Below are positions 38,875-46,977 of a stretch of 64,000 nucleotides of DNA, piece by piece. The position numbers and the translations under genes are program-made. Position 1 is the stretch's first letter, and the number at the start of each line of letters is the position of its first letter. Source of the stretch: JAIOQJ01 sp963718635 (GTDB taxonomy: Bacteria > Planctomycetota > Planctomycetia > Gemmatales > Gemmataceae); contig OY970367.1 in assembly GCA_963718635.1 (NCBI GenBank), forward strand, positions 2,418,001-2,482,000. The letters run 5' to 3'. The notes under the pieces are model-generated. The model did not search any database, was not told the DNA's origin, and saw nothing but the letters and a program-made list of their open reading frames with translations.

Positions 38875-39853
38875 TCAAGGTAATAGCTTGTCGATATCTT
38901 CAACGTTTGAGCCCCTGAAGATTGCCCTTTGTATTTCTTCCAGTTTCTGAAATTCGCTGACCGCTCGCAATCGTTCGTTCAACGCCGTTCCTACTTCAGG
39001 GAAACGAACTTCCACCGCCCTTTCGATTGACTCGACTAAGCCCTTGCGCCGCCCTTCCTCTAGCCCTTCCTGTCGGCCTGCCTGTCGCCCTACTTGCCAG
39101 CCCTCCTCCTTCGCCAATCGTTCGATGCTGCTCACATAAGGCATCTTTTTCTCCTCTTCGTAAACGTAAAGGTCGATCCTAAGTTGCTCTTCCAACGGTT
39201 TGAGAAGTTCCAAAAACCAGTCGATCAGTCGGTAGAGTTGCCGAACTTGCTCGGGAGTCCAGCCATGAGTGTAAAGCCTTCGAATCAAACCCCATTTGGC
39301 TTGCAGCCGCTGTGCCGGGTTGCCCTTAGTTCGCAGACTGTCGAGATGGGCGAACACAATCGATGCGAACGGGTTGGCGCCGGCTTCCAACTCCTGTCGC
39401 TTAGTGGTATCTTCCCAATCGATCAATTTGACGGCGGCAAACCGGAAGCGCATTTCGGTTCCGAAGCAGCTTGTCAGATATTCGCTCGGCCTCCATGCTT
39501 TGCTTTCATCCCCGAGAACGGCGATGCTCACCACTCCTCGATTGTAGCGATCGAGGATGCGGTAATAGAAGACGAACATACGCCGGGCGAATTCGGCCTC
39601 GTGTTGCGACTGGACTTCGATATGGATCAGCAGCCAAGTTTCGCCGCCGTTCAGCAAATGTACGCGCATCAGCTTGTCCGCTAACGTCGCTCCTAATTCC
39701 GATTCGCGGACAATCTGATGGAATTCGCTGTCGAGGCTCTGGTAGCCGAGCGTCCAGTCGATGGCTGCATGCAATTCGGGTAGAAAGAGCGCTAGGAGGC
39801 TCAAAGAACAGCTCAAGCGCATCCTTCCAGGGGGAGTCGAATTCGCGGTCCAT
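38875..39853 (-). CDS. Rpn/PD-(D/E)XK nuclease-like transposase-family protein (frameshifted)
   Basis: The start MDREFDSPWKDALELFFEP, then after a one-base break near 39800 LALFLPELHAAIDW, matches the conserved opening of the Rpn/DUF4351-like family. The putative nuclease core follows: LADKLMRVHLLNGGETWLLI then HIEVQSQHEAEFARRMFVYY-like text with the Glu-x-Gln motif. FYYRILDRYNRGVVSIAVLGD is also family-typical. The C-terminal part is helical with Glu/Gly/Arg repeats (GRQAGRQEGLEEGRRKG). These proteins are thought to be DNA endonucleases promoting recombination. A decayed partial copy lies directly downstream. Confidence 0.8.
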
Positions 39854-40050
39854 TGATCCCCGCAATCATACCTGGAGCCGGGAAATGAGGTCCCTTGCAA
39901 TCTTATAGACTCACCAGAGCAGTCATCCGCTTCGATTGCCGCCTTCGCTCAAAAAAGAGCATCCCCCATCTTGCTGTTAAGCCATGCCGACGAGTAAGAT
40001 GATACCTCTCGAAACGACTGAACTTGTCAGCCCTCCTTCCCGAGGCCTTC

Positions 40051-41738
40051 ATGCCGTTTTCCATTACGTGCCCGTCGTGCTCGGCCAAACTGAAGTCGGC
40101 TGCCGCCATTCCCTTGGGGCGGAAAGTGCCATGTCCCAAGTGCAAACAGAGCTTTGTCGTTTCCGAAGACAATATGGTCGAAGTGGCGGAATCGAAAACG
40201 ATGACGCCGGCCGCGCCAAGCAAGTCCGTACCGGCCACAAAGGCCCCGCCTCCACGCAAACCTTCTCCGGTTGAAAGCAATCCCTTTGGTGATTTAGGAG
40301 CGGCGCCTCTCTCCAAAAGCAAAGATGAAGGCGATGAAGAAGAGGAGCGCCCGCAAGAAGCCGCGTATTAGCGAAGTAAAAGAAGCGCCCGCCGCGCAAA
40401 GTTCGCGATGAGGATGACGAAGACGAAACCCCGAAGTCGCGTGCTCGTAAATCGAGCGATGAAGACGATCTCGAAGAGTTGCCGCGCGCACGCAAGCGAC
40501 GTGATGTTGATGAAGACGAAGAGGACGTAAAGCCACGCGCCCGCAAACGGCGCGATGAAGAAGACGATGACGATGATCGCCCAATGCGAAATCGGGACGA
40601 TGAAGATGACGACGACCGGCCGCGCAAGAAGAAAAAGAAATCGGGAAACCTCTACTTGAAGATCGGCCTTGCCGTCGGCGGACTACTAGTAGTCGGCGGG
40701 CTGATTTGGCTCGGCATTTGGCTGTTCGGAGGCGGCAGCGAGTACGACGCCGAACTGATGGCCTACATGCCCGCAGACTCGAATTTCGTCGGGAGCATCA
40801 ACGTCGACGATTTGAACTCGAATTCCAAGTTGAAAGATGCCTTAACCAAAGCATCTAAGAAGAGCGGAGGCGATCCTTTTAAAGAACTTAACGATAAATT
40901 GAAGCCGACCGAGCTCACCTCGGACGATTTTTCCCGTATCGCGTTTGGCGGAACGATGGATAAAGGGATTCTTGTCTTTCGCACCAAGAAAACGTTCAAT
41001 AAGGCGAAAATGGCCGAGGCGATGGACTGTAAGAAGGAGCAGAAACAGGGAGATAAGACGTACTACTCCAACGGCGCAGACGATGTGGTCTACTTTCCTT
41101 CGGACACGCTTATCGTCCGCACTGGAAAGAAACATTTCGAATCCCTTGCGTCAAAGAACGATAGCAAAGTTGCGATTTCAGAGGAAATGCAGGAAATTGC
41201 GAAAAAGATGGCAAAGGGTCAGTTTTGGGTTGCGGGCTCGAAAAGCCTTCTGCCTGCGAACATGCTCAAAGGAGCTGACCAGATCAAGTCAGTGCGCATT
41301 CCTTACTTCCCACCGGAGATGGTTGACGCTCTCATCGACATGAAGTCGGGCGGAATTTGGTTAAAGGCTGATGGCGACACCATCAAATTCGGCATCGGAA
41401 TTCTCTGTTCTCAGAAAGAAGTGGCAGAAAAAGCGGAAACCGAGCTCAAAAAAGACATTGACGCCCGGCGCAACAAAGGATTGGACGAAGAGCCGCTTTT
41501 TAAAGGCAACCCGATGTTTGAAGGCAAAAGCGACATCAAAAACTTCTACAGCAGCCTTCAGAAATCGATGGCAGCCGATCGCAACGGCAATCTCGTGGAA
41601 ATGTCGGCAAGTTTCACTATTGGGGAAGCGGAGTCGCTAACTTCGCTTGCACAACCCTTCATGGGTGGCCCGCCACAGCCTCCAATCAACGAACCATCGA
41701 TATCTCCTAAGATAAACCCGAAAAAGAAAGGTAAGTAG
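40051..41738 (+). CDS. Zinc-ribbon, acidic/basic low-complexity, single-TM protein (frameshifted)
   Basis: The N-terminus MPFSITCPSCSAKLK..PCPKCKQSF is a double Cys-x2-Cys zinc ribbon of the MJ0042 type. It is followed by about 150 residues rich in Asp/Glu and Arg/Lys (RARKRRDEEDDDDDR type repeats). A membrane helix (IGLAVGGLLVVGGLIWLGIWLF) near 40660-40725 precedes an outer domain of about 330 residues with no family I recognise (DSNFVGSINVDDLNSNSKL..). Two breaks near 40352 and 40380 restore a single frame. Proteins of this plan are abundant in Planctomycetota; function unknown. The charged linker is the most repetitive coding segment here. Confidence 0.7.
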
Positions 41739-41783
41739 CAGTTCCAGATCTAAAGTAAAAACGAAAGCCAAGCGAATGTGATT

Positions 41784-42515
41784 ATGCCCCTGCTCGACCA
41801 CTTTCACCCGCCGCTGCATGGCCCACGTCGTTGGGAAGGCTTTCATCACGCCTGGGCCTGCACCATCGCGGCTCAGCTTAATCGGGACGTGTTGCCCACG
41901 CAATACTATGCGGAGCCCGAAATCAGTATTGGACCGGAGATGGAGATCGACGTCGCCACGATCGAGTGGAGCGACCGAACTTCCGGTGATTTCGACTCCT
42001 CGAAATCGATCGCGGTCTGGGCGCCCACTCGACCGAAGCTATCCGTCAAAGTCGATTTTGCTCACTTAGATAGTTATGAAGTTCTGGTATATAAGGATTT
42101 AGGCGGCGCCGAACTATGCGCAGCGATTGAACTGGTTAGCCCGGCCAATAAGGATCGACCGGCAAGCCGAAAGACTTTTGCCGCCAAGTGTGCCGGCTAT
42201 CTAAAACACGGCATCGGACTAATAATAATTGATGTGGTCACCGCGCCTAAATTCAATCTGCACGAAGAATTATTCGACGCACTCGAAGTCTCTATTTCCA
42301 AAGCTGTTTGGAAATCGGCCACAGGTTTGTATGCCGTCTCGTATCGGGCTGTGACGGTTCGTAAGAGTCCCCGCGTCGAAGTTTGGCCGGAAACACTGAG
42401 ATTAGGGAAAATTCTTCCCGATATGCCGTTGTGGTTGAACGTTGAATCGTGCGTGCCTCTGCATCTAGAACAAAGTTACCTGGCCACGTGTGAGTCATTG
42501 CGGATTTCGGCTTGA
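41784..42515 (+). CDS. DUF4058 family protein
   Basis: About 243 residues beginning MPLLDHFHPPLHGPRRWEGF, the typical DUF4058 opening. Later blocks YEVLVYKDLGGAELCAAIELVSPANKDRP and FAAKCAGYLKHGIGLIIIDV resemble the core of PD-(D/E)XK-like folds (Glu..Ala-Ala-Ile-Glu-Leu-Val). The family is common in Planctomycetota and cyanobacteria, and its function is unknown. It follows the zinc-ribbon gene by 45 bp. GTG 41778 is an alternative start. Confidence 0.8.
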   Translation: MPLLDHFHPPLHGPRRWEGFHHAWACTIAAQLNRDVLPTQYYAEPEISIGPEMEIDVATIEWSDRTSGDFDSSKSIAVWAPTRPKLSVKVDFAHLDSYEVLVYKDLGGAELCAAIELVSPANKDRPASRKTFAAKCAGYLKHGIGLIIIDVVTAPKFNLHEELFDALEVSISKAVWKSATGLYAVSYRAVTVRKSPRVEVWPETLRLGKILPDMPLWLNVESCVPLHLEQSYLATCESLRISA

Positions 42516-42536
42516 ACTCAGTATTGAAGGATCACC

Positions 42537-43508
42537 ATGCGCTATCGGACGTTTGGTCGCACCGGCTGGAAAGTAAGCGAAGTTGGCTATGGCCTATGGG
42601 GTATTGTCGGCTGGTCCGGGGCCGATGAAGCGAGCGCCCGAGCCGCTATGCAGCAATCGGTCGATCTCGGCTGCACCTTTTTCGATACCGCACTTGCCTA
42701 CGGCGAAGGCAAAAGCGAGCGCTTGCTCGGTGATTTGGTGCGAGCCAACCCGGATAAGAAGCTCTATGTCGCCACGAAGGTTCCCCCAAAGAACCGCATT
42801 TGGCCCTCTAAACGCAGCTTTAGACTCGACGATGTATTTCCGCCTGATTACATTCGCCAGTCGCTGGAAATCAGCTTGAAGCATCTCGGCCTCGATGCGG
42901 TGGATCTGCTGCAGTTTCACGTATGGGAAGATGCCTGGGCCGACGATGAACGATGGCACCAGGTGGTGGACGATCTGAAACGGCAGGGCCTTATTCGCTC
43001 AGTCGGCATCAGCGTCAATCGTTGGGAACCGGCAAACGCCTTGCGAACATTAAAAACCGGCGCCATCGACGCTGTGCAGGTGATATACAACATCTTCGAT
43101 CAGAACCCGGAAGACGAACTTTTTCCGCTCTGTCGCGAGTTGAATGTAGCTGTCATCGCGCGCGTGCCCTTTGATGAAGGAACGCTGACGGGGACTTTGA
43201 CCAAAGAAAGCAAATGGCCCGATGGCGACTGGCGCAACATCTATTTTGTTCCGGAAAACCTAATACCCAGCGTCGAACGGGCAGAAAAACTGAAGCCTTT
43301 GGTTCCGGCAGGGACGACGCTGTCCGAAATGGCGCTGCGATTCATTCTTTCAAATCCGGATATTGCCACGGTAATTCCCGGCATGAGAAAGTCAGGTCAC
43401 GTAAGCGCCAATCTGGGCGCCAGCGATGTCGGGCCCTTGCCGGCTGAACAGCTGACGAAGCTGAAAGCACATCGCTGGGTGCGCACCCCAACCGAGTGGT
43501 CGCAGTAA
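42537..43508 (+). CDS. Aldo/keto reductase
   Basis: A 323-residue NAD(P)H-dependent oxidoreductase of the AKR TIM-barrel superfamily. The tetrad is visible as Asp50 and Tyr55 (FFDTALAYGEGKSE), Lys81 (VATKV) and the His of LLQFHVWED. The C-terminal NADPH-binding segment ATVIPGMRKSGHVSANLGA is typical. Start ATG 42537 is 21 bp after the DUF4058 stop and could be cotranscribed. The substrate is unknown. A short B-type palindrome lies between this gene and the convergent sirtuin. Confidence 0.92.
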   Translation: MRYRTFGRTGWKVSEVGYGLWGIVGWSGADEASARAAMQQSVDLGCTFFDTALAYGEGKSERLLGDLVRANPDKKLYVATKVPPKNRIWPSKRSFRLDDVFPPDYIRQSLEISLKHLGLDAVDLLQFHVWEDAWADDERWHQVVDDLKRQGLIRSVGISVNRWEPANALRTLKTGAIDAVQVIYNIFDQNPEDELFPLCRELNVAVIARVPFDEGTLTGTLTKESKWPDGDWRNIYFVPENLIPSVERAEKLKPLVPAGTTLSEMALRFILSNPDIATVIPGMRKSGHVSANLGASDVGPLPAEQLTKLKAHRWVRTPTEWSQ

Positions 43509-43520
43509 GATGAAAATGAA

Positions 43521-43574
43521 TTAGCCGCGACGCTCTGCGGAGCGCTATCGCACTCCGCAGAGCGTCGCGGCTAA
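43521..43574. repeat. Palindromic element B, copy 4 (shortened)
   Basis: TTAGCCGCGACGCTCTGCGG... pairs with ...CCGCAGAGCGTCGCGGCTAA; only about 54 bp, a shorter version of element B. It lies exactly between two convergent stop codons, where it may act as a bidirectional terminator. Confidence 0.85.
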
Positions 43575-43588
43575 CGAGGACGACCTGT

Positions 43589-44335
43589 CTATTTCATCAG
43601 CGATAGCACTCTGGGCAGCACCTCTCCACCGGGCCCGTAGAGCCCTATATGCGCCAAATCACTGGCGGCTGTCTTTGCCAGATTGACTTCGATGATCGTG
43701 GCATTGATCGCAATCGGGATCAAGCTCGCAGCCGGGTGAACAACCGCGCTGGTTCCCACGACCAGCATCACATCGCACGCAATGGCGGCATATTGCGCGT
43801 CGACCCAGATTTGTTGCGGCAGCGCTTCATGGAACCAGACAATGTCCGGACGCAGCAACGCGCCGCAGCCAGGGCATTCAGGCAATTCGCCAAGTGGCTC
43901 CAAATCCCGGTTTTCGATCCTTCGGCATCCGGTGCAACGCGTGCGGTACAAGCTGCCGTGCAATTCGAGCACGCGAACGCTGCCGGCCAGCTGATGCAGC
44001 CCATCAATGTTTTGAGTGATAAGCGTGAAGCAATCGCCGAATCGCTCTTCCAATTTCGCGAGTGTATAGTGACCGGGATTTGGCTGCACGGTTGCTACTT
44101 TGGCGCGACGGGCGTTATAGAACGCCCAAACCAATTTCGGATCGCGCCTGAAACCTTCGGGGTTGGCGACGTCTTCAATCCGATGATCTTCCCATAGGCC
44201 ATCGGAGGCGCGAAAAGTCGGCACGCCGCTTTCGGCCGAAACACCGGCGCCGGTTAGCACGGCAACCCTGTTAGCCCGCGATAATACCGCTGCCGTCTTT
44301 TCGATTTGGTCATTCAGATCTGGTTGCGTCGTCAT
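43589..44335 (-). CDS. cobB: NAD-dependent protein deacylase (sirtuin, CobB-like class III)
   Basis: This 248-residue sirtuin has the NAD-binding GAGVSAESGVPTFR, TQNIDGLHQLAG and catalytic His126 in ELHGSLY. A zinc-binding pair of Cys-x2-Cys motifs is present (RCTGC, ECPGC). Tyr73 and Arg76 (FYNAR) form the Y-x-x-R pocket that marks class III/SIRT5-like enzymes preferring succinyl or malonyl lysine. It would remove acyl groups from metabolic enzymes. Convergent with the aldo/keto reductase; intact frame. Confidence 0.93.
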   Translation of the reverse strand: MTTQPDLNDQIEKTAAVLSRANRVAVLTGAGVSAESGVPTFRASDGLWEDHRIEDVANPEGFRRDPKLVWAFYNARRAKVATVQPNPGHYTLAKLEERFGDCFTLITQNIDGLHQLAGSVRVLELHGSLYRTRCTGCRRIENRDLEPLGELPECPGCGALLRPDIVWFHEALPQQIWVDAQYAAIACDVMLVVGTSAVVHPAASLIPIAINATIIEVNLAKTAASDLAHIGLYGPGGEVLPRVLSLMK

Positions 44336-44456
44336 AAATGAAAACTGTTGTTATTTTACGTTGTATGCAGGCCGACGATTCTTATTTTCACCTGCGTTAT
44401 CGGCGCCACAGAGTTTAGAATCAACCCATCATGCGCGAATTTGTAGTAGCGCCTTC

Positions 44457-44578
44457 ATACTAACCCGAAGTGTGAGCGAGGCAATCCCCGAAGCGTTAGC
44501 GATATACACTGTAATGGGAGCGAACAGAACCTCGTTAACGCTTCGGAGTTTGCCTCGCTCACGCTTCGGGTTTGAGTG
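44457..44578. repeat. Palindromic element A, copy 3
   Basis: Outer arms ACTAACCCGAAGTGTGAGCG... and ...GCTCACGCTTCGGGTTTGAG, inner arms CCGAAGCGTTAGCG and CGTTAACGCTTCGG. The element overlaps the last residues of the membrane protein encoded at 44559-45053. Confidence 0.85.
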
Positions 44579-45053
44579 AGATCATGTGCTTTCCCCTATC
44601 GTTGTTCCGCCAGCTTGAGAGAATCAAGATCGTATAAACCAGTCCCGCGGTCCACTGAATTGTGATGATCCACAAATAGACCCGATGCCAGAAGTAGAAA
44701 CGCGGGTGATCCTCGATTGAGGAATTAACAAAATCGACCAGTTCGAGCAGCCGCTGATGAACGGCGAATAAAGCGAGCAGCGCGACTGCCATCAGGGTCC
44801 AGCTTCCCCATAGCCATGATTTGCGCAGCGACGACTTCGGCGACTCGTGCAGCAAATCGAGTGCAAAAATTATAAGGGCGATCACGCCAATTTCATTTAT
44901 TGTTTCGGAGACGAACCGCGTGATGCGGCCTTGCTCCAAGGCGCTGCCGAGCACTTCTGTCCCGACGGGAACAACGAAGGCGGCGTAAAAGAGGAAGCCG
45001 CCTTGCCAGAGCATCAGCAATTGCAGCACGAAGAAACGGCGAACGAGTGCCAT
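44559..45053 (-). CDS. Small four-helix membrane protein
   Basis: About 164 residues with hydrophobic helices at LQLLMLWQGGFLFYAAFVV, IGVIALIIFALDLL, LMAVALLALFAVHQRLL and IITIQWTAGLVYTILIL. The loop with GTEVLGSALEQGRITRFVSE matches a conserved Planctomycetota membrane family of unknown function (similar in size to DUF4149). ATG 45053 is preferred over 45098 because the latter adds residues unlike the family. The last eight codons lie in palindromic element A. Confidence 0.6.
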   Translation of the reverse strand: MALVRRFFVLQLLMLWQGGFLFYAAFVVPVGTEVLGSALEQGRITRFVSETINEIGVIALIIFALDLLHESPKSSLRKSWLWGSWTLMAVALLALFAVHQRLLELVDFVNSSIEDHPRFYFWHRVYLWIITIQWTAGLVYTILILSSWRNNDRGKHMISLKPEA

Positions 45054-45120
45054 TGAGAAAAGCCTGCTGTCATGAACGGCAATCTTGAAGCGGAGCATGA
45101 AGAGCCCACTTCCGATACGC

Positions 45121-45126
45121 TATAAT
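45121..45126 (+). promoter_or_regulatory. Candidate -10 box TATAAT for a leaderless start
   Basis: A perfect TATAAT ends six bases before ATG 45133 of the radical-SAM gene, which implies a leaderless transcript. No clear -35 is present. Confidence 0.4.
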
Positions 45127-45132
45127 TCCACG

Positions 45133-45729
45133 ATGGAACTGCAAGTCGCGCAAATCGTTCCCGCCACGGAAGCGGAAGGACCCGGCAGACGCTTCGCGCT
45201 CTGGTTCCAGGGCTGCCCCCTACGCTGCCCCGGCTGCTGCAATCCGGAATTCCTGCCATTTCAGGGCGGCGAGCGCATGCAACTCGAAAGCGTTACGGAA
45301 CTCATTCAGCAAACTCCAAACCTCGAAGGCATCACGCTGCTCGGCGGCGAGCCTTTCGCTCATGGGCCCACTGCCGTCGCGCTTGCCCAATACGCCCGAT
45401 CAGAAAACCTCAGTGTCATGGTCTTCAGCGGCTACGCAATTGAAGAAATTCGCGCAATGGATGACCCTCATGCTGCGAACCTTCTGCGACTGACGGACTT
45501 ATTAGTCGATGGCCCTTACCAGCGCGACAAGCCGGACACACAGCGGCGCTGGATCGGCTCGACGAATCAGCGAATCCACTTTCTCTCGGATCGCTATCGT
45601 GCGGACGACCCCTGTTGGCGGCAGAAAAACACGCTCGAAATTCGCCTGAATGTTTCGGAACTGGCGGTGAACGGCTTCCCGGCGCTGCAAGCCAAGCAAC
45701 TATGGAAAGGGAAATTCCACCATGGTTGA
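45133..45729 (+). CDS. Radical-SAM activating enzyme of the NrdG/PflA type
   Basis: A 198-residue protein with the [4Fe-4S] Cys motif C-x3-C-x2-C at Cys28, Cys32 and Cys35 (GCPLRCPGC) and the SAM-binding LLGGEPFAH. It belongs to the short activase class that puts a glycyl radical on a partner or acts on a small protein. The last residues (KQLWKGKFHHG) overlap the next gene, whose ATG is within the stop region (overlap of eight bases). No glycyl-radical enzyme is adjacent, so the substrate is unknown and the overlapping 45722 protein is the first candidate partner. Confidence 0.85.
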   Translation: MELQVAQIVPATEAEGPGRRFALWFQGCPLRCPGCCNPEFLPFQGGERMQLESVTELIQQTPNLEGITLLGGEPFAHGPTAVALAQYARSENLSVMVFSGYAIEEIRAMDDPHAANLLRLTDLLVDGPYQRDKPDTQRRWIGSTNQRIHFLSDRYRADDPCWRQKNTLEIRLNVSELAVNGFPALQAKQLWKGKFHHG

Positions 45730-46785
45730 AGGCCCTTCTACCAGGCAAGTTTCGCGATTTGAGGCGAACCTGCTGCGCATTCTTCATTTCTTTTTTCAGA
45801 GAGCCCCGGCTGAGGAAGCACTGCCTCTTTTAAGAGCGGCATCGCCCCGGCCGAAATGCCTTTCAGCCTCGGCAGTCCATTTGGTGCAAGATGCCCTTTC
45901 CAAGGGCTCGGTGCAGTATTTGATTCGAGTCGGCGGCTGGAGGCAGGAGCGATTTTTGCGACGAGGACGCCCAAGGCCGGCCGGCTTTGGCAGCGCAGCA
46001 GGATCGACGAACTCGGCCTTCAGTTTTCTCGATTCAGCCTCGACTTTCTAATCTCGCTGACCGCTAATAAGCCTGCCGACTGGCCCAACGTAGAACAGCT
46101 ACCGATCGAACAATTAACCATCGCCGACTATCTATTTTTGTCGATTGCCTACGAATCCCTTCGCCGTGAACCCGAACTGGCAGCCAGCCTTCGCGACCTT
46201 CGCTGCTTTCAGACCAATGCGCTTTGCCGTCTGCTCTATCCCGAAGATTTCGACGGTGTATTTGCAACGGAATTATTTGGAATCTGGTTTACACCGGTCG
46301 GCACGTTTGTATTGGAAGCCATGCAGCCCTTGTTCGAGTCGCGCTGGCTAGAGATGGAACGAGAAAAAGGACAGATCAGCGATTGGCAGCGCATGGGCAC
46401 TCAAGGGGAGGCGCAGCATCAACTTCTCAACCTCTTCATGGACGCCGCCGATCGCGCGGGAAGGGTCGACTTGGCCCGATTTCTGTTGGCCGTCCTATCG
46501 AAGTTGCTAGCCGCGCCGGAGACGACGATTGCCTTCTGGACAGCCGGCCTGCAAGGCAGCGGCCCATCCCGGCTTGCGGAAAGACTGGAGATTCAGCGCG
46601 CGGCCGTCGCGCTGTTGCGCGGCGCCATGCGCTTGCGACAATGGGAACAGCGTGCCCGCGCCAGCGGCTTCATGGACGACGACTATCCCGCCAGCCAATT
46701 TTGGCTAAACGAATGGGAACGGCTCAACGGATCGCAATCGCTTGCCCGGGCCGAGCAGATTGTCCAGAGCCTCGAGCCGCTCTAA
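45722..46785 (+). CDS. Unknown protein coupled to the radical-SAM activase (frameshifted)
   Basis: About 354 residues after one break near 45985. I do not recognise the family. It begins MVEGPSTRQVSRFEANLLRI, is soluble and mostly helical, and contains a central block (FGIWFTPVGTFVLEAMQPLF) and later DWQRMGTQGEAQHQLLNLFM. No Cys motif, membrane helix or nuclease motif is visible. Translation overlaps the radical-SAM gene, which strongly suggests that the two work together, perhaps as enzyme and target or chaperone. A conserved pair of this kind would be worth checking in other genomes. Confidence 0.65.
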
Positions 46786-46814
46786 GCCTGACGCGAAGGC
46801 GTTGCGCCTACTTA

Positions 46815-46878
46815 GGCGAGCGAACTGCGTAAGCAGTCGGGTTCCGTCATCACGGCAGCTTACGTTGCTCGGCTCGCC
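46815..46878. repeat. Palindromic element C, copy 2
   Basis: GGCGAGCGAACTGCGTAAGC... pairs with ...GCTTACGTTGCTCGGCTCGCC-type right arm. It is preceded by a B-like fragment at about 46790-46808 (GACGCGAAGGCGTTGCGCC). It sits 30 bp after the stop of the unknown gene. Confidence 0.75.
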
Positions 46879-46977
46879 GCTGGGGGCGAACTTTTCCCAA
46901 AAACGCATAGGATCAACCCGGTCGAGTTCATATGATCCTCTCCACTTTGGCTCGCAAGCGTTCCATCTTCGGAGAGG

